From an uncultured Coriobacteriaceae bacterium (GTDB lineage: Bacteria > Actinomycetota > Coriobacteriia > Coriobacteriales > Coriobacteriaceae): DNA of 64,000 nt. Shown piece after piece: positions 35,929 to 43,823 of the stretch (position 1 is the stretch's first letter; each line of letters opens with the position of its first letter). The stretch is from positions 1 to 64,000 of the forward strand of contig CALUFC010000002.1 in NCBI GenBank assembly GCA_944319885.1, written 5' to 3'. The position numbers and the translations under genes are program-made. The notes beneath the pieces are model-generated. The model made no database searches. It was not told where the DNA came from and saw only the letters and a list, made by a program, of their open reading frames with translations.

Positions 35929-38166
35929 TTACGCGGCGGCTCCAGCAGGAGCCTTCACCTCGGCGCGATCATCGTCCCACGCCCAGTGGGGCATGGGCCG
36001 GAAGATCTGGAAGAGCATGAGCGCCGCGATCACGATGGCAACGACGGTCCACACGCTGAACACGCCCTGTGCAAGCAGATAGAACTGGTTGATCATAAGG
36101 CCAACGATCCACGCGAAGCCGCACTCGTACCCGATGGCGATCGCCGTCCACTTCGCCGAATTCATCTGAGCGCGAATGGTACCCATGGCGGCAAAGCACG
36201 GGGCGCACAGCAGGTTGAACGCGCCGAACGCCGCGATGGCACCTGCCGTGGGGAAAAGCCCGCCAAATGCCTGCCACAGCTCGGGCGAAAGACCGGTATC
36301 GTCGCCCACCGCCAGGATGGTCGAGGCGATACCCACAAGGTTCTCCTTGGCCACCAGGCCGCTGATCGACATGGCCGTGGTCTCCCACGAGCTGAAGCCC
36401 AGCGGAATAAAGACCCAGCCAATCGCCGTGCCAATCATGGCGAGGATCGAGTAGCTCGTGAACTCCTCGAGACCGCCGGTGATCTCGGGCAGGAACCCGA
36501 AGGCGCCCTCGTACACACCGAAGTTCATGAGGAACCACACCACGACGGTCGAGGCGAAGATGATCGTGAACGCCTTCTTGATGTAGGCCGACACGCGCTC
36601 CCAGATGTGCAGCCACCACGAGCGCAGCGACGGGAAGTGATACGCAGGGAGCTCCATGACGAACGGCGTGGGACGCCCGGCGAAGAGCTTCGTCTTCTTC
36701 AGCATCACACCCGAGACGATGACGGCGATAACACCCAGGAAGTAGAACAGCGGGCTGATCCAGCCGGCCTCGCCGTCGCCCACAAGCGCACCCATGAGCA
36801 GCGCGATGACGGGCAGCTTGGCACCGCAGGGAATGAACGTGGTGGTCATGACCGTCATGCGACGATCTTTCTCGTTCTCGATGGTCTTGGTGGCAAGCAC
36901 GCCAGGCACGCCGCAGCCCGTGGCTACGAGCATGGGGATGAAGCTCTTGCCCGAAAGGCCGAACCGACGAAACACGCGGTCCATGACAAAGGCGACGCGC
37001 GCCAGATACCCGCAGTCCTCGAGGAAGGAGAGCAGCACGAACAGCACGAACATCTGCGGAATGAAGCCGAGCACCGCGCCCACGCCGGCCACGATGCCGT
37101 CGAGCACGAGGCTCGTGACGAGCTCGCTTGCGCCTGCGGCGGCGAGCATGCCCTCGATGGCACCGGGGATGGAGGGGAACGCCATGCCGAACAACTCGAA
37201 ACCGTCGCCGAAGAGGCAATCGTTCACCCAGTCGGTGCCGGCGGTGCCGAACGCGTCCGCGCTGGTTGCAATGGAGTACACCGCCCACATGATGAGCACG
37301 AAGATCGGCAGACCCAGGATGCGGTTCGTGACCACGCGGTCGATCTTCTCCGAAACCGACATCTTGGACGGCGCCTTCTTCACGCACGCATCCATGATGT
37401 GCGCGATCACGGCATAGCGCTCGCCCGCGATGATGGACTCGGCATCGTCGTCGCAATCCGCCTCGCACTGCGCGATGATCTGCTCGATTGCCGCCGCAGC
37501 TTCCTTGGTGGGGTTGATGAGCTTTGTGGCCGCCTCGTCGCGCTCGAACAGCTTCACGGCGTAGTAGCGGCGCTTGGACGCTGGCACCGAGGCAGGCAGG
37601 AGCTTCTCGATCTTGTCGAGCACGTCTTCGATCGCCGAGTCGAACTTGTGCTCGGGCACCGCGTGTTTCGCAGCCGCCGCTCGCTTCGCCGCGGCGATCA
37701 GCTCGTCGATGCCGGTGTTCCTGAGCGCCGAGATCATCACGACCGGCGCGCCCAGGCGCTTCGAGAGCGCATCGGTGTCGATCTTGTCGCCGTTCTTCTC
37801 GACAAGATCCGCCATGTTAAGCGCGACGACAACGGGCAGGCCGCACTCTACAACCTGCAATGCCAGATAGAGGTTGCGCTCGAGATTCGTCGCGTCAAGC
37901 AGCTGGATAACCACATCGGGCTCGCCGCTCATCAGGTAATCGCGCGAGACGACCTCCTCGGGGCTGTAGGGGGAAAGCGAATAGATTCCGGGAAGGTCGG
38001 TCACGATAACGGACGCATCGCTCGAAAGCCGCGCCTCCTTTTTCTCAACCGTGACACCGGGCCAGTTGCCCACATAACCGTTTTGGCCGGTGAGCAAGTT
38101 GAATAATGTCGTCTTGCCGCAATTGGGGTTACCCGCAAGCGCGACATGTAGCTGCGAAGCTGCCAT
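35929..38166 (-). CDS. feoB: Ferrous iron transport protein B
   Basis: A GTP-driven Fe(II) importer of the cytoplasmic membrane. The N-terminal G domain has G1 GNPNCGKTT, G3 DLPG and G4 NMAD. The C-terminal part holds many helices including the gate-like GCGVPGVLAT and PCGAKLPV. The 745-aa length is typical. The ATG at 38166 follows AAGAAGGAA. The gene is preceded by palindromes resembling DtxR-type sites and by two feoA genes. Confidence 0.96.
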   Translation of the reverse strand: MAASQLHVALAGNPNCGKTTLFNLLTGQNGYVGNWPGVTVEKKEARLSSDASVIVTDLPGIYSLSPYSPEEVVSRDYLMSGEPDVVIQLLDATNLERNLYLALQVVECGLPVVVALNMADLVEKNGDKIDTDALSKRLGAPVVMISALRNTGIDELIAAAKRAAAAKHAVPEHKFDSAIEDVLDKIEKLLPASVPASKRRYYAVKLFERDEAATKLINPTKEAAAAIEQIIAQCEADCDDDAESIIAGERYAVIAHIMDACVKKAPSKMSVSEKIDRVVTNRILGLPIFVLIMWAVYSIATSADAFGTAGTDWVNDCLFGDGFELFGMAFPSIPGAIEGMLAAAGASELVTSLVLDGIVAGVGAVLGFIPQMFVLFVLLSFLEDCGYLARVAFVMDRVFRRFGLSGKSFIPMLVATGCGVPGVLATKTIENEKDRRMTVMTTTFIPCGAKLPVIALLMGALVGDGEAGWISPLFYFLGVIAVIVSGVMLKKTKLFAGRPTPFVMELPAYHFPSLRSWWLHIWERVSAYIKKAFTIIFASTVVVWFLMNFGVYEGAFGFLPEITGGLEEFTSYSILAMIGTAIGWVFIPLGFSSWETTAMSISGLVAKENLVGIASTILAVGDDTGLSPELWQAFGGLFPTAGAIAAFGAFNLLCAPCFAAMGTIRAQMNSAKWTAIAIGYECGFAWIVGLMINQFYLLAQGVFSVWTVVAIVIAALMLFQIFRPMPHWAWDDDRAEVKAPAGAAA

Positions 38167-38227
38167 GATTCCTTCTTCCTTGGCTTTGAAACGTTTCTGT
38201 TCTGAGCGGGCGTCCAAGGTTACCTTG

Positions 38228-38274
38228 TCTAACAAATGCTGGCTGTTCGCTCTCATTTGTTAGAGAAACCTAAC
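38228..38274. promoter_or_regulatory. Overlapping palindromes before feoB, DtxR/IdeR-like
   Basis: TCTAACAAATG (38228-38238) and CATTTGTTAGA (38254-38264) are perfectly inverted across 15 nt. GTTAG-n6-CTAAC (38259-38274) overlaps the second arm. The TTAG/CTAA halves resemble the DtxR-type consensus (TTAGGTTAGCCTAACCTAA). They could be iron boxes or a hairpin separating feoA from feoB expression. Confidence 0.55.
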
Positions 38275-38292
38275 TCTACCGGTAAAAAGAGG

Positions 38293-38514
38293 CTACTCCA
38301 CCTCGACGATCGCCGCCTCCTCCTTGCGGATGGAGAGCTCGTACCCGCGCACGGTAATCTCGACCGGATCGCCCAGCGGTGCAACCTTGACCACCTTGAA
38401 CGAGGTTCCCTTGATAAGGCCCAGATCCATAAGGTGACGGCGCAGCGCACCGGTTCCGTGCAGCTTCACGATGGTGGACGAGTCGCCCACCTTCACATCT
38501 CCCAGCGTCTTCAT
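38293..38514 (-). CDS. feoA: FeoA-domain protein, 73 aa (copy next to feoB)
   Basis: A small SH3-like protein thought to regulate FeoB. The text starts MKTLGDVKVGDSSTIVKLHG, then LRRHLMDLGLIKGTSFKVVK and VRGYELSIRKEEAAIVEV, the FeoA pattern. The ATG at 38514 has GGAAGGGGG upstream. A second FeoA gene is 80 nt upstream. Confidence 0.93.
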   Translation of the reverse strand: MKTLGDVKVGDSSTIVKLHGTGALRRHLMDLGLIKGTSFKVVKVAPLGDPVEITVRGYELSIRKEEAAIVEVE

Positions 38515-38594
38515 TGCTTCCCCCTTCCTTGCGTTTCGCATCGGACAATCCGCACGCACGGTCCTCGCGCATCGCGCATCGGCACAAAGCCGCG

Positions 38595-38852
38595 CTAGAT
38601 TGCCATGACGTGCTGGGCAACCTTGGCATCCAGGCCCAGACGAGCGCCCTTCACCATGACGATGATGTTGCTGCCCGCATTTGCCACGACATGCACCTGA
38701 GAACCCTCGACAAACCCGAGGTTCGCAAGATGGTGCTTGAGACTTTCGGCACCGCAAACGCGCTGCACCGTGACGGTCTCCCCCGCCCGCGCAAACGCGA
38801 GCGGCATCGCCGGCATACCAGGCATGTCATTCACATCGATCACCCTTCGCAT
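38595..38852 (-). CDS. feoA: FeoA-domain protein, 85 aa (first copy)
   Basis: Shorter FeoA signals: CGAESLKHHLANLGFVEGSQVHVV and MVKGARLGLDAKVAQHVM. The start at 38852 has no clear ribosome site; an ATG 10 codons in (MPGMPAMPLAF) is the alternative. It heads the feo operon. Two consecutive feoA genes before feoB occur in other anaerobes. Confidence 0.88.
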   Translation of the reverse strand: MRRVIDVNDMPGMPAMPLAFARAGETVTVQRVCGAESLKHHLANLGFVEGSQVHVVANAGSNIIVMVKGARLGLDAKVAQHVMAI

Positions 38853-38903
38853 CAGGCACCGTACGTGCGGAACGCGCGAAGCGACGTGCCCCGCGCGTGT
38901 TCA

Positions 38904-38939
38904 CCTAAGTAAACTAACACGTACGAAGCACATTGTGAA
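38904..38939 (-). promoter_or_regulatory. Predicted feo promoter with iron-box-like sequence
   Basis: On the minus strand -35 TTCACA (38934-38939) and -10 TAGTTT (38911-38916) are 17 nt apart. GTTAGTTTACTTAGG (38904-38918) overlaps the -10 and resembles the site before feoB. Binding there would block transcription when iron is plentiful. Confidence 0.45.
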
Positions 38940-39029
38940 GAGAAAATTAGCCATTGGAAACATTTTGTGATGCGCAGGGCATTTTGCCTGCCCTACGGCA
39001 CCGTCGTTCTCGTTCCTCCCTCACAACTT

Positions 39030-39377
39030 GGTCGCGACGAGGGACCTATGGGCAGCAGCGGCGCAGCACACACCACCTGATGGTCACGAGGCGGGAGGTA
39101 TGGGCGATTTGCGCGTGGGAACCCCGGCTACCCGGTCACGACGGGGGACCTATGGGTAGCGTCGGCGTTGCGAACCCTACGACAAGCGCTTTCTGGAGCT
39201 GTTTTCAGCAAAAAATGGGGCGATCTGCCTGTCACGCTACCGGCTGCGAACCCATAGGTGTCGATTCGTGACCAGCAGGAGCATGATGCTACGCGCTTTT
39301 CACCCATATCCCTCGCCTCATGACCACGAGCGGCACCATGCGACGCGCCGTACGCCCATATCCCTCGCTTCGTGACC
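39030..39377. repeat. Non-coding array of six 24-bp cores with 52-bp period, two opposed arms
   Basis: Cores like GGTCACGAnGnGGGAnnTATGGGC occur at 39030, 39082 and 39134 (direct) and at 39250, 39302 and 39354 (inverted). Spacing within each arm is exactly 52 bp, and the central gap between cores is 92 bp. A weaker GCGCGTnGC follows several cores. Because 52 is not a multiple of three, frames change from unit to unit, so the short ORFs here are unlikely to be genes. The whole 688-bp gap between feoA and manA holds nothing else but the feo promoter and the manA terminator. Confidence 0.9.
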
Positions 39378-39440
39378 ACCTAGGGCATGTGCGATGTGAA
39401 AACGGAGCAGAGCGAACGAGGAGAGGAACCCGCCACAGCA

Positions 39441-39473
39441 ATCGCCCCGGATGCTTCAAGCATCCGGGGCGAT
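39441..39473 (-). terminator. Hairpin terminator after manA
   Basis: A 16-bp perfect inverted repeat (39441-39456 with 39458-39473), GC-rich at its base, 68 nt after the manA stop. The T run after it on the minus strand is short (ATTG), so termination may be partial. Confidence 0.65.
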
Positions 39474-39540
39474 AGGCATCATGGGGTTATGCTCTGAAAA
39501 CATAAGGAAGCGCACGGGAGAGGCGTCCTGGCGCTATGCG

Positions 39541-40470
39541 CTACAGGTACGAGAGCACCAGCTCCATCGTGCCGATGAGCTCGAGCGTGTCGCACGCGGC
39601 AAGCGCCAGAAGATGCGAGCCCTTGGCAACCGGCTCGCCGCAGATGGTGCCCTCGCCGGAGATGACGCTCACGCACGTGAAGGGATGCGGCGTGGCAACC
39701 GTGAGCTCGCCGGAGACGCGCACCAGATCGACGGTGTAGCACTCGTTGGACTCGAGGCGCTGCACCGGTCCCTCGGCAGCGGGCAGCTCGCCGGTGGTGA
39801 GCGGCTTGGCATCGTAATCGATCACGTCGAGCGCCTGCGCCATGTGCAGCGGACGGAGCGTGCCGTCATCTTGCTTGCGATCGTAATCGTAGACGCGGTA
39901 GGTCACGTCGGAGGACTGCTGGGTCTCGAGTACCACGGTGCCGCCCTTGATGGCATGCACGCAGCCGGGATCGATCTGGAAGAAGTCGCCCACCTTGATG
40001 GGAACCTCGTTGAGCAGCTCGCTCCAGCGGCCCTCCTCGACCATCTGGGCAAACTCCTCGCGAGAATGGGCGCGCTGACCCACCACGATGGTCTGGTTGG
40101 GCTCGGCGGAGAGCACGTACCAGCACTCCTTCTTGCCCAGCGATCCGTTCTCATGCTCGGCGGCATAGGCGTTATCCGGATGCACCTGAATCGAGAGGTC
40201 GTCGGCCGCATCAATGATCTTGATGAGCAGCGGGAAGCGGTCGCCCTCGACGCCGCCGAAGAGCTCGCGGTGCTCATCCCACAGCCACGAGAGCGTGTTG
40301 CCGGCATAGGCACCGGTAGCGATGGTGCAATCGCCGGCAGGATGCGCCGAAATCGCCCAGCACTCCCCTACCGGGCCGGCGGGAATATCGTAACCAAACT
40401 CGGTATCGAGCTTGCGCCCGCCCCAGATCTTCTCCTTGAATACCGGAACGAGCTTGATGATGGAGTCCAT
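39541..40470 (-). CDS. manA: Mannose-6-phosphate isomerase, class I
   Basis: Interconverts mannose-6-P and fructose-6-P. Zinc-site motifs: SIQVHPDNAYA, KKECWYVL (Glu/His region) and GCVHAIKGG. The protein begins KEKIWGGRKLDTEFG. At 309 aa it is the short bacterial type. The ATG follows GGAAGGGACC. It follows the HPr gene by 24 nt, in an aspS-HPr-manA row. Confidence 0.93.
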   Translation of the reverse strand: MDSIIKLVPVFKEKIWGGRKLDTEFGYDIPAGPVGECWAISAHPAGDCTIATGAYAGNTLSWLWDEHRELFGGVEGDRFPLLIKIIDAADDLSIQVHPDNAYAAEHENGSLGKKECWYVLSAEPNQTIVVGQRAHSREEFAQMVEEGRWSELLNEVPIKVGDFFQIDPGCVHAIKGGTVVLETQQSSDVTYRVYDYDRKQDDGTLRPLHMAQALDVIDYDAKPLTTGELPAAEGPVQRLESNECYTVDLVRVSGELTVATPHPFTCVSVISGEGTICGEPVAKGSHLLALAACDTLELIGTMELVLSYL

Positions 40471-40494
40471 GGCGGTCCCTTCCAGACGTTGCCC

Positions 40495-40761
40495 CTATAG
40501 ATCTGTATCAAAGATACCACGCAGCGCGGCGGCGACGCGCGCCTCATCGGGCCCCTCGATCGAGACCTCGAGCGCATCGCCGCAGCGCGCGTCGAGCGCC
40601 ATGAGGCCCACCAGGTTGTCACCGCTCGCCAGCCGCCCGTTGCACGCAATGTCCACCCTGCTCGAGCCGTCGAGCACGCAACGGCAGATCGCCGATACCG
40701 GGCGAGCATGCAGGCCCTGGCTGGACGTGATGATGTGATGAAGCGTGACCATGATGCGCAT
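40495..40761 (-). CDS. HPr-family phosphocarrier protein, Ser46 site not conserved, 88 aa
   Basis: PTS phosphocarrier. The active-site His is in SSQGLHARPVSAI. The region normally holding Ser46 of the KSL motif reads ASGDNLVGLMALD, with Asn where Ser would be phosphorylated by HPr kinase. The ATG at 40761 or 40752 is uncertain since neither has a close ribosome site; translation may be coupled to aspS, whose stop is 4 nt upstream. No EI gene is nearby. Confidence 0.85.
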   Translation of the reverse strand: MRIMVTLHHIITSSQGLHARPVSAICRCVLDGSSRVDIACNGRLASGDNLVGLMALDARCGDALEVSIEGPDEARVAAALRGIFDTDL

Positions 40762-40764
40762 GCG

Positions 40765-42540
40765 CTACATAAGGCGCAGGCCAACCTCCTTGAGCTGGGC
40801 CATCGAAACCTCGCTGGGCGCGGCGCTCATAAGATCGGAGCCGGAGCTCGTCTTGGGGAACGCCATGACGTCGCGGATGGAATCGCAGCCCGCGAGCAGC
40901 ATGCACACGCGATCGAGGCCGAGCGCGAAGCCGCCCATGGGGGGCGCACCGAACTCGAGGGCATCCATGAGGAAGCCGAACTGGCTGCGAGCGCGCTCCT
41001 CGGTAAAGCCCATGAACTCGAGCATCTTGAGCTGCAGCGCCGAGTCGTGGATACGCATACCGCCGCCACCGGCCTCGAAGCCGTCCATCACGAAGTCGTA
41101 GGTGCAGCTGCCCATGGCGAGCGGGTTCGTCTCGAGGAGATCGAGCTCGTCCACATGCGGCAGCGTGAAGGGCTGGTGCTCGGCCTCATAGCGCTTCGCA
41201 TCGTCATCCCAGTGGAAGAGCGGGAAATCCACGACCCAGAGGAAGTCGTGGCCCTCGCGCGGGACGTCGAGCGCATCGGCCATGTGGCTGCGCATGCCGC
41301 CCAAGATCTCGTCGGAGGCAAGGCGCGGGCCCGCGGCGAACATGACGAGGTCGCCGGGCTCTACCTCGCAGCGGCGACGGAGCTCGGCCATCTCCTCGTC
41401 GGAGAAGAACTTGACGATGGGGCTGTTCATCGAACCGTCCTCGCGGAAGGCGATCCATGCGAGGCCCTTGGCACCGAAGGTCTCGGCAACCTTGGCGAGC
41501 TTGTCGATCTTGGCGCGCGCCCACGTGCCGGCACCCTTGGCATTGAGCGCCTTGACCACGTGACCCTCAGTGTTGGCGGCGCCGGAGAAGACCTTGAACG
41601 CGGAGTTCTTGAAGACGTCGGTGAGGTCGATGAGATGCATGCCGAAGCGCGTGTCGGGCTTATCGGTGCCGTAGGTGTCCATGGCATCCCAGTACGAGAT
41701 GCGGCGCAGCGGCGTGGGCATCTCGACGCCCACCTTGGCAAAGGCCGCGGCGAGCACGTCCTCGAGCTCGCTCATGACGTCGTCTTGGTCGACGAAGCTC
41801 ATCTCGATGTCGACCTGCGTGAACTCGGGCTGGCGATCGGCGCGCAGGTCCTCGTCGCGGAAGCACTTGGCAACCTGGTAGTAGCGCTCAACGCCACCAA
41901 CCATGAGGAGCTGCTTCAAGAGCTGCGGCGACTGCGGCAGCGCGTAGAAGCTGCCCGGCTGCAGGCGGGAGGGCACGATGAAGTCGCGCGCACCCTCGGG
42001 CGTGGACTTGAAGAGCGCCGGAGTCTCGACCTCCATGAAGGAGCGGTCGTGCAGAGCGCTGCGGATGGCAAAGGTGAAATCGGAACGGAGCTGCATGCGC
42101 GCCATCATCTCGGGACGGCGAAGGTCCAGATAGCGATAGCGCAGGCGGGTGTCCTCGGCGGTCTCGATGCCGTCCTCAATCTGGAAGGGCGGGGTCTTGG
42201 AGCGGCCGAGCACCTCGACGCGGTCGACCAGAACCTCGATCTCGCCGGTAGGAAGCTTGGGGTTCACGGTCTCGGCATCGCGCGCGATCACCGTGCCGTG
42301 CACGAGGATGGGCCATTCGGGACGCATGGTCTCGGCCGTATGGAAGGCATCGCCCGCGGCATGCTCGGGGTCGAACGTGCACTGCGTCATGCCGGTGCGA
42401 TCGCGCAGGTCGCAGAAGATGAGACCGCCATGGTCGCGGCGACGCCACACCCAACCGGTGAGCGTGACCTCCTCGCCAATGTTGGCAGCACGCAGCTCTC
42501 CTGCGGTATGGGTGTGCATGGAATGGGTGGTCTGAGCCAC
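40765..42540 (-). CDS. aspS: Aspartate-tRNA ligase
   Basis: Bacterial-type AspRS (591 aa). An N-terminal OB fold (TGWVWRRRDHGGLIF), class II motif 1-3 regions (ETPALFKSTPEGARDF, FRDEDLRADRQPEFTQVDIEMSF, GLDRVCML) and the GAD insertion at about 290-410 are visible. The GTG start at 42540 follows GGAGGATTCCC. Since gatCAB is present, it may also charge tRNA(Asn), but this is not visible in the sequence. Confidence 0.97.
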   Translation of the reverse strand: MAQTTHSMHTHTAGELRAANIGEEVTLTGWVWRRRDHGGLIFCDLRDRTGMTQCTFDPEHAAGDAFHTAETMRPEWPILVHGTVIARDAETVNPKLPTGEIEVLVDRVEVLGRSKTPPFQIEDGIETAEDTRLRYRYLDLRRPEMMARMQLRSDFTFAIRSALHDRSFMEVETPALFKSTPEGARDFIVPSRLQPGSFYALPQSPQLLKQLLMVGGVERYYQVAKCFRDEDLRADRQPEFTQVDIEMSFVDQDDVMSELEDVLAAAFAKVGVEMPTPLRRISYWDAMDTYGTDKPDTRFGMHLIDLTDVFKNSAFKVFSGAANTEGHVVKALNAKGAGTWARAKIDKLAKVAETFGAKGLAWIAFREDGSMNSPIVKFFSDEEMAELRRRCEVEPGDLVMFAAGPRLASDEILGGMRSHMADALDVPREGHDFLWVVDFPLFHWDDDAKRYEAEHQPFTLPHVDELDLLETNPLAMGSCTYDFVMDGFEAGGGGMRIHDSALQLKMLEFMGFTEERARSQFGFLMDALEFGAPPMGGFALGLDRVCMLLAGCDSIRDVMAFPKTSSGSDLMSAAPSEVSMAQLKEVGLRLM

Positions 42541-42751
42541 GGGAATCCTCCTTTAATCTGTGCCGCCCCGTGCCGGTACGGGCGGCGTGCGTACAGACCG
42601 TCGGCCCGTGTAGACGGCGCGGGCCGGCTTGCCGCGTTACGCGCAGCGGTTACTTAGGATAGCGGAAACGGCTGCATGACACGGCGACAGCGCGCTCGCG
42701 CAGGCAGTCTTTACAAAGCGGAAGCAAACAGGCGCGCCCGCACGCGGCGCA

Positions 42752-43570
42752 TCAAGCTTCGGGCTCCCAGGTTCCCGCAACAATGCACTCGATCACCTGT
42801 GCCACGGCGTCTTCGTCGCACCGCCCGATGTGCCAGCGTGCGGCGGCAGCAGCCTCCGGCGTGGCATTAGCCACCGCAACGGCGTTTTCCACCACGTTGA
42901 ACATCGCGAGGTCGTTGCCTGCGTCGCCAAAGACCACCACCTCGTCGAGGCCGATGCCCAAGTAATCGCACAGGTAACGCACGGCCGACCCCTTGTTCCA
43001 GCCCGTGGGCATGATGTTGAGGTAACCGGGCAACGGAATATCGAAGTCGAGGGCACCGGCGGCATCGCTCAGGCGCGCGCAGAACTCCTCCGTGGTGAGA
43101 GCGTCTCCCGCCATGAAGGCGTTCGCCTTGATAATCGGCTGGTCGGGCAGCTGAGAAGCCGTGCTGCACGCCGCCGCATAGCCCGGCATCCTCTGCGCTA
43201 GATCAGCGCGATCTCCCGCAACGAGCACCGGATGTGCGCCATCGAAATAGATGAGACCGGAACGGGGGATCTCGCGCAGCGCCTCAAGCGTCTGCTCAAG
43301 CGCTTCGTGCGGGAGCGTCTGCACGCAAATGCGCTCGCCCGCATGGTAGACCTCGAGCCCGTTGGTGGTGATGGCCGTGGAGAAGCAGGCGGCGTCATCT
43401 GCGAAGAACGGCGCAAGCTGCGCGAATCCGCGCCCACTTGCAGGACCGATGGCAAGCCCCGCGTCGAGCGCGGCATGGAACGCTGCCCGCGTACGCTCAG
43501 ACACGCACGGCGCGCCCTTGGGCATGATGGTGTCGTCGATATCGGAGAGAATAAGCTTGATGCGCCGCAT
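42752..43570 (-). CDS. HAD-superfamily phosphatase, Cof-type, 272 aa
   Basis: The first DxD motif is LILSDIDDTIM, with the nucleophile Asp, then a cap domain (about 80-190) and the closing motif VVVFGDAGNDLAMF. Such enzymes act on sugar phosphates, FMN or PLP. The ATG at 43570 follows GGAGG. No clear partner genes; upstream is a long inverted repeat. Confidence 0.88.
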   Translation of the reverse strand: MRRIKLILSDIDDTIMPKGAPCVSERTRAAFHAALDAGLAIGPASGRGFAQLAPFFADDAACFSTAITTNGLEVYHAGERICVQTLPHEALEQTLEALREIPRSGLIYFDGAHPVLVAGDRADLAQRMPGYAAACSTASQLPDQPIIKANAFMAGDALTTEEFCARLSDAAGALDFDIPLPGYLNIMPTGWNKGSAVRYLCDYLGIGLDEVVVFGDAGNDLAMFNVVENAVAVANATPEAAAAARWHIGRCDEDAVAQVIECIVAGTWEPEA

Positions 43571-43717
43571 GAAAACCTCCAAGGAAATCGCAGCTACCTC
43601 GTATCGTGAACTCCCCGAACCATCCTAATACAAAAAGCTGCCGGGAGCGAAACGCTATGCCAGCAGCCCGCCATCACGCAGCCTTGTATTGTTCTGCCAC
43701 GCGCAGCCGTAAACGCA

Positions 43718-43797
43718 GGGCGGGCGGTTCCCCGAATCCTTGTCGAACGATTTCACGAAGTGCTGAGTGAGACAAGGAATCGGGGAGCCGCCCGCCC
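43718..43797. repeat. 27-bp inverted repeat between ppc and the HAD gene
   Basis: Left arm 43718-43744 and right arm 43771-43797 pair at 25 of 27 positions (one G-U, one mismatch) around a 26-nt loop. It starts 27 nt downstream of the ppc stop on the minus strand and could end that transcript, though no T run follows. Confidence 0.8.
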
Positions 43798-43823
43798 GAT
43801 GGGAACTTACGGCATGCGCCGCC

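Noticed and set aside
35986-38106. Plus-strand frame of 706 codons opposite feoB
   Set aside because: Antisense shadow of a clear feoB gene; composition is His/Asp/Arg-rich without any domain.
39030-39377. CRISPR array
   Set aside because: Repeats are imperfect, inverted halfway, and the intervals are partly conserved; no cas genes are in the window.
38954-39379. Two overlapping small ORFs of 105 and 83 codons in the 52-bp-period array
   Set aside because: The apparent peptide repeats come from the DNA repeat read in shifting frames; period 52 is not a multiple of three and no ribosome site is present.
42541-42751. T-box or other leader control of aspS or hisS
   Set aside because: No AGGGTGGNACCGCG-like T-box core or specifier hairpin was seen in either leader.
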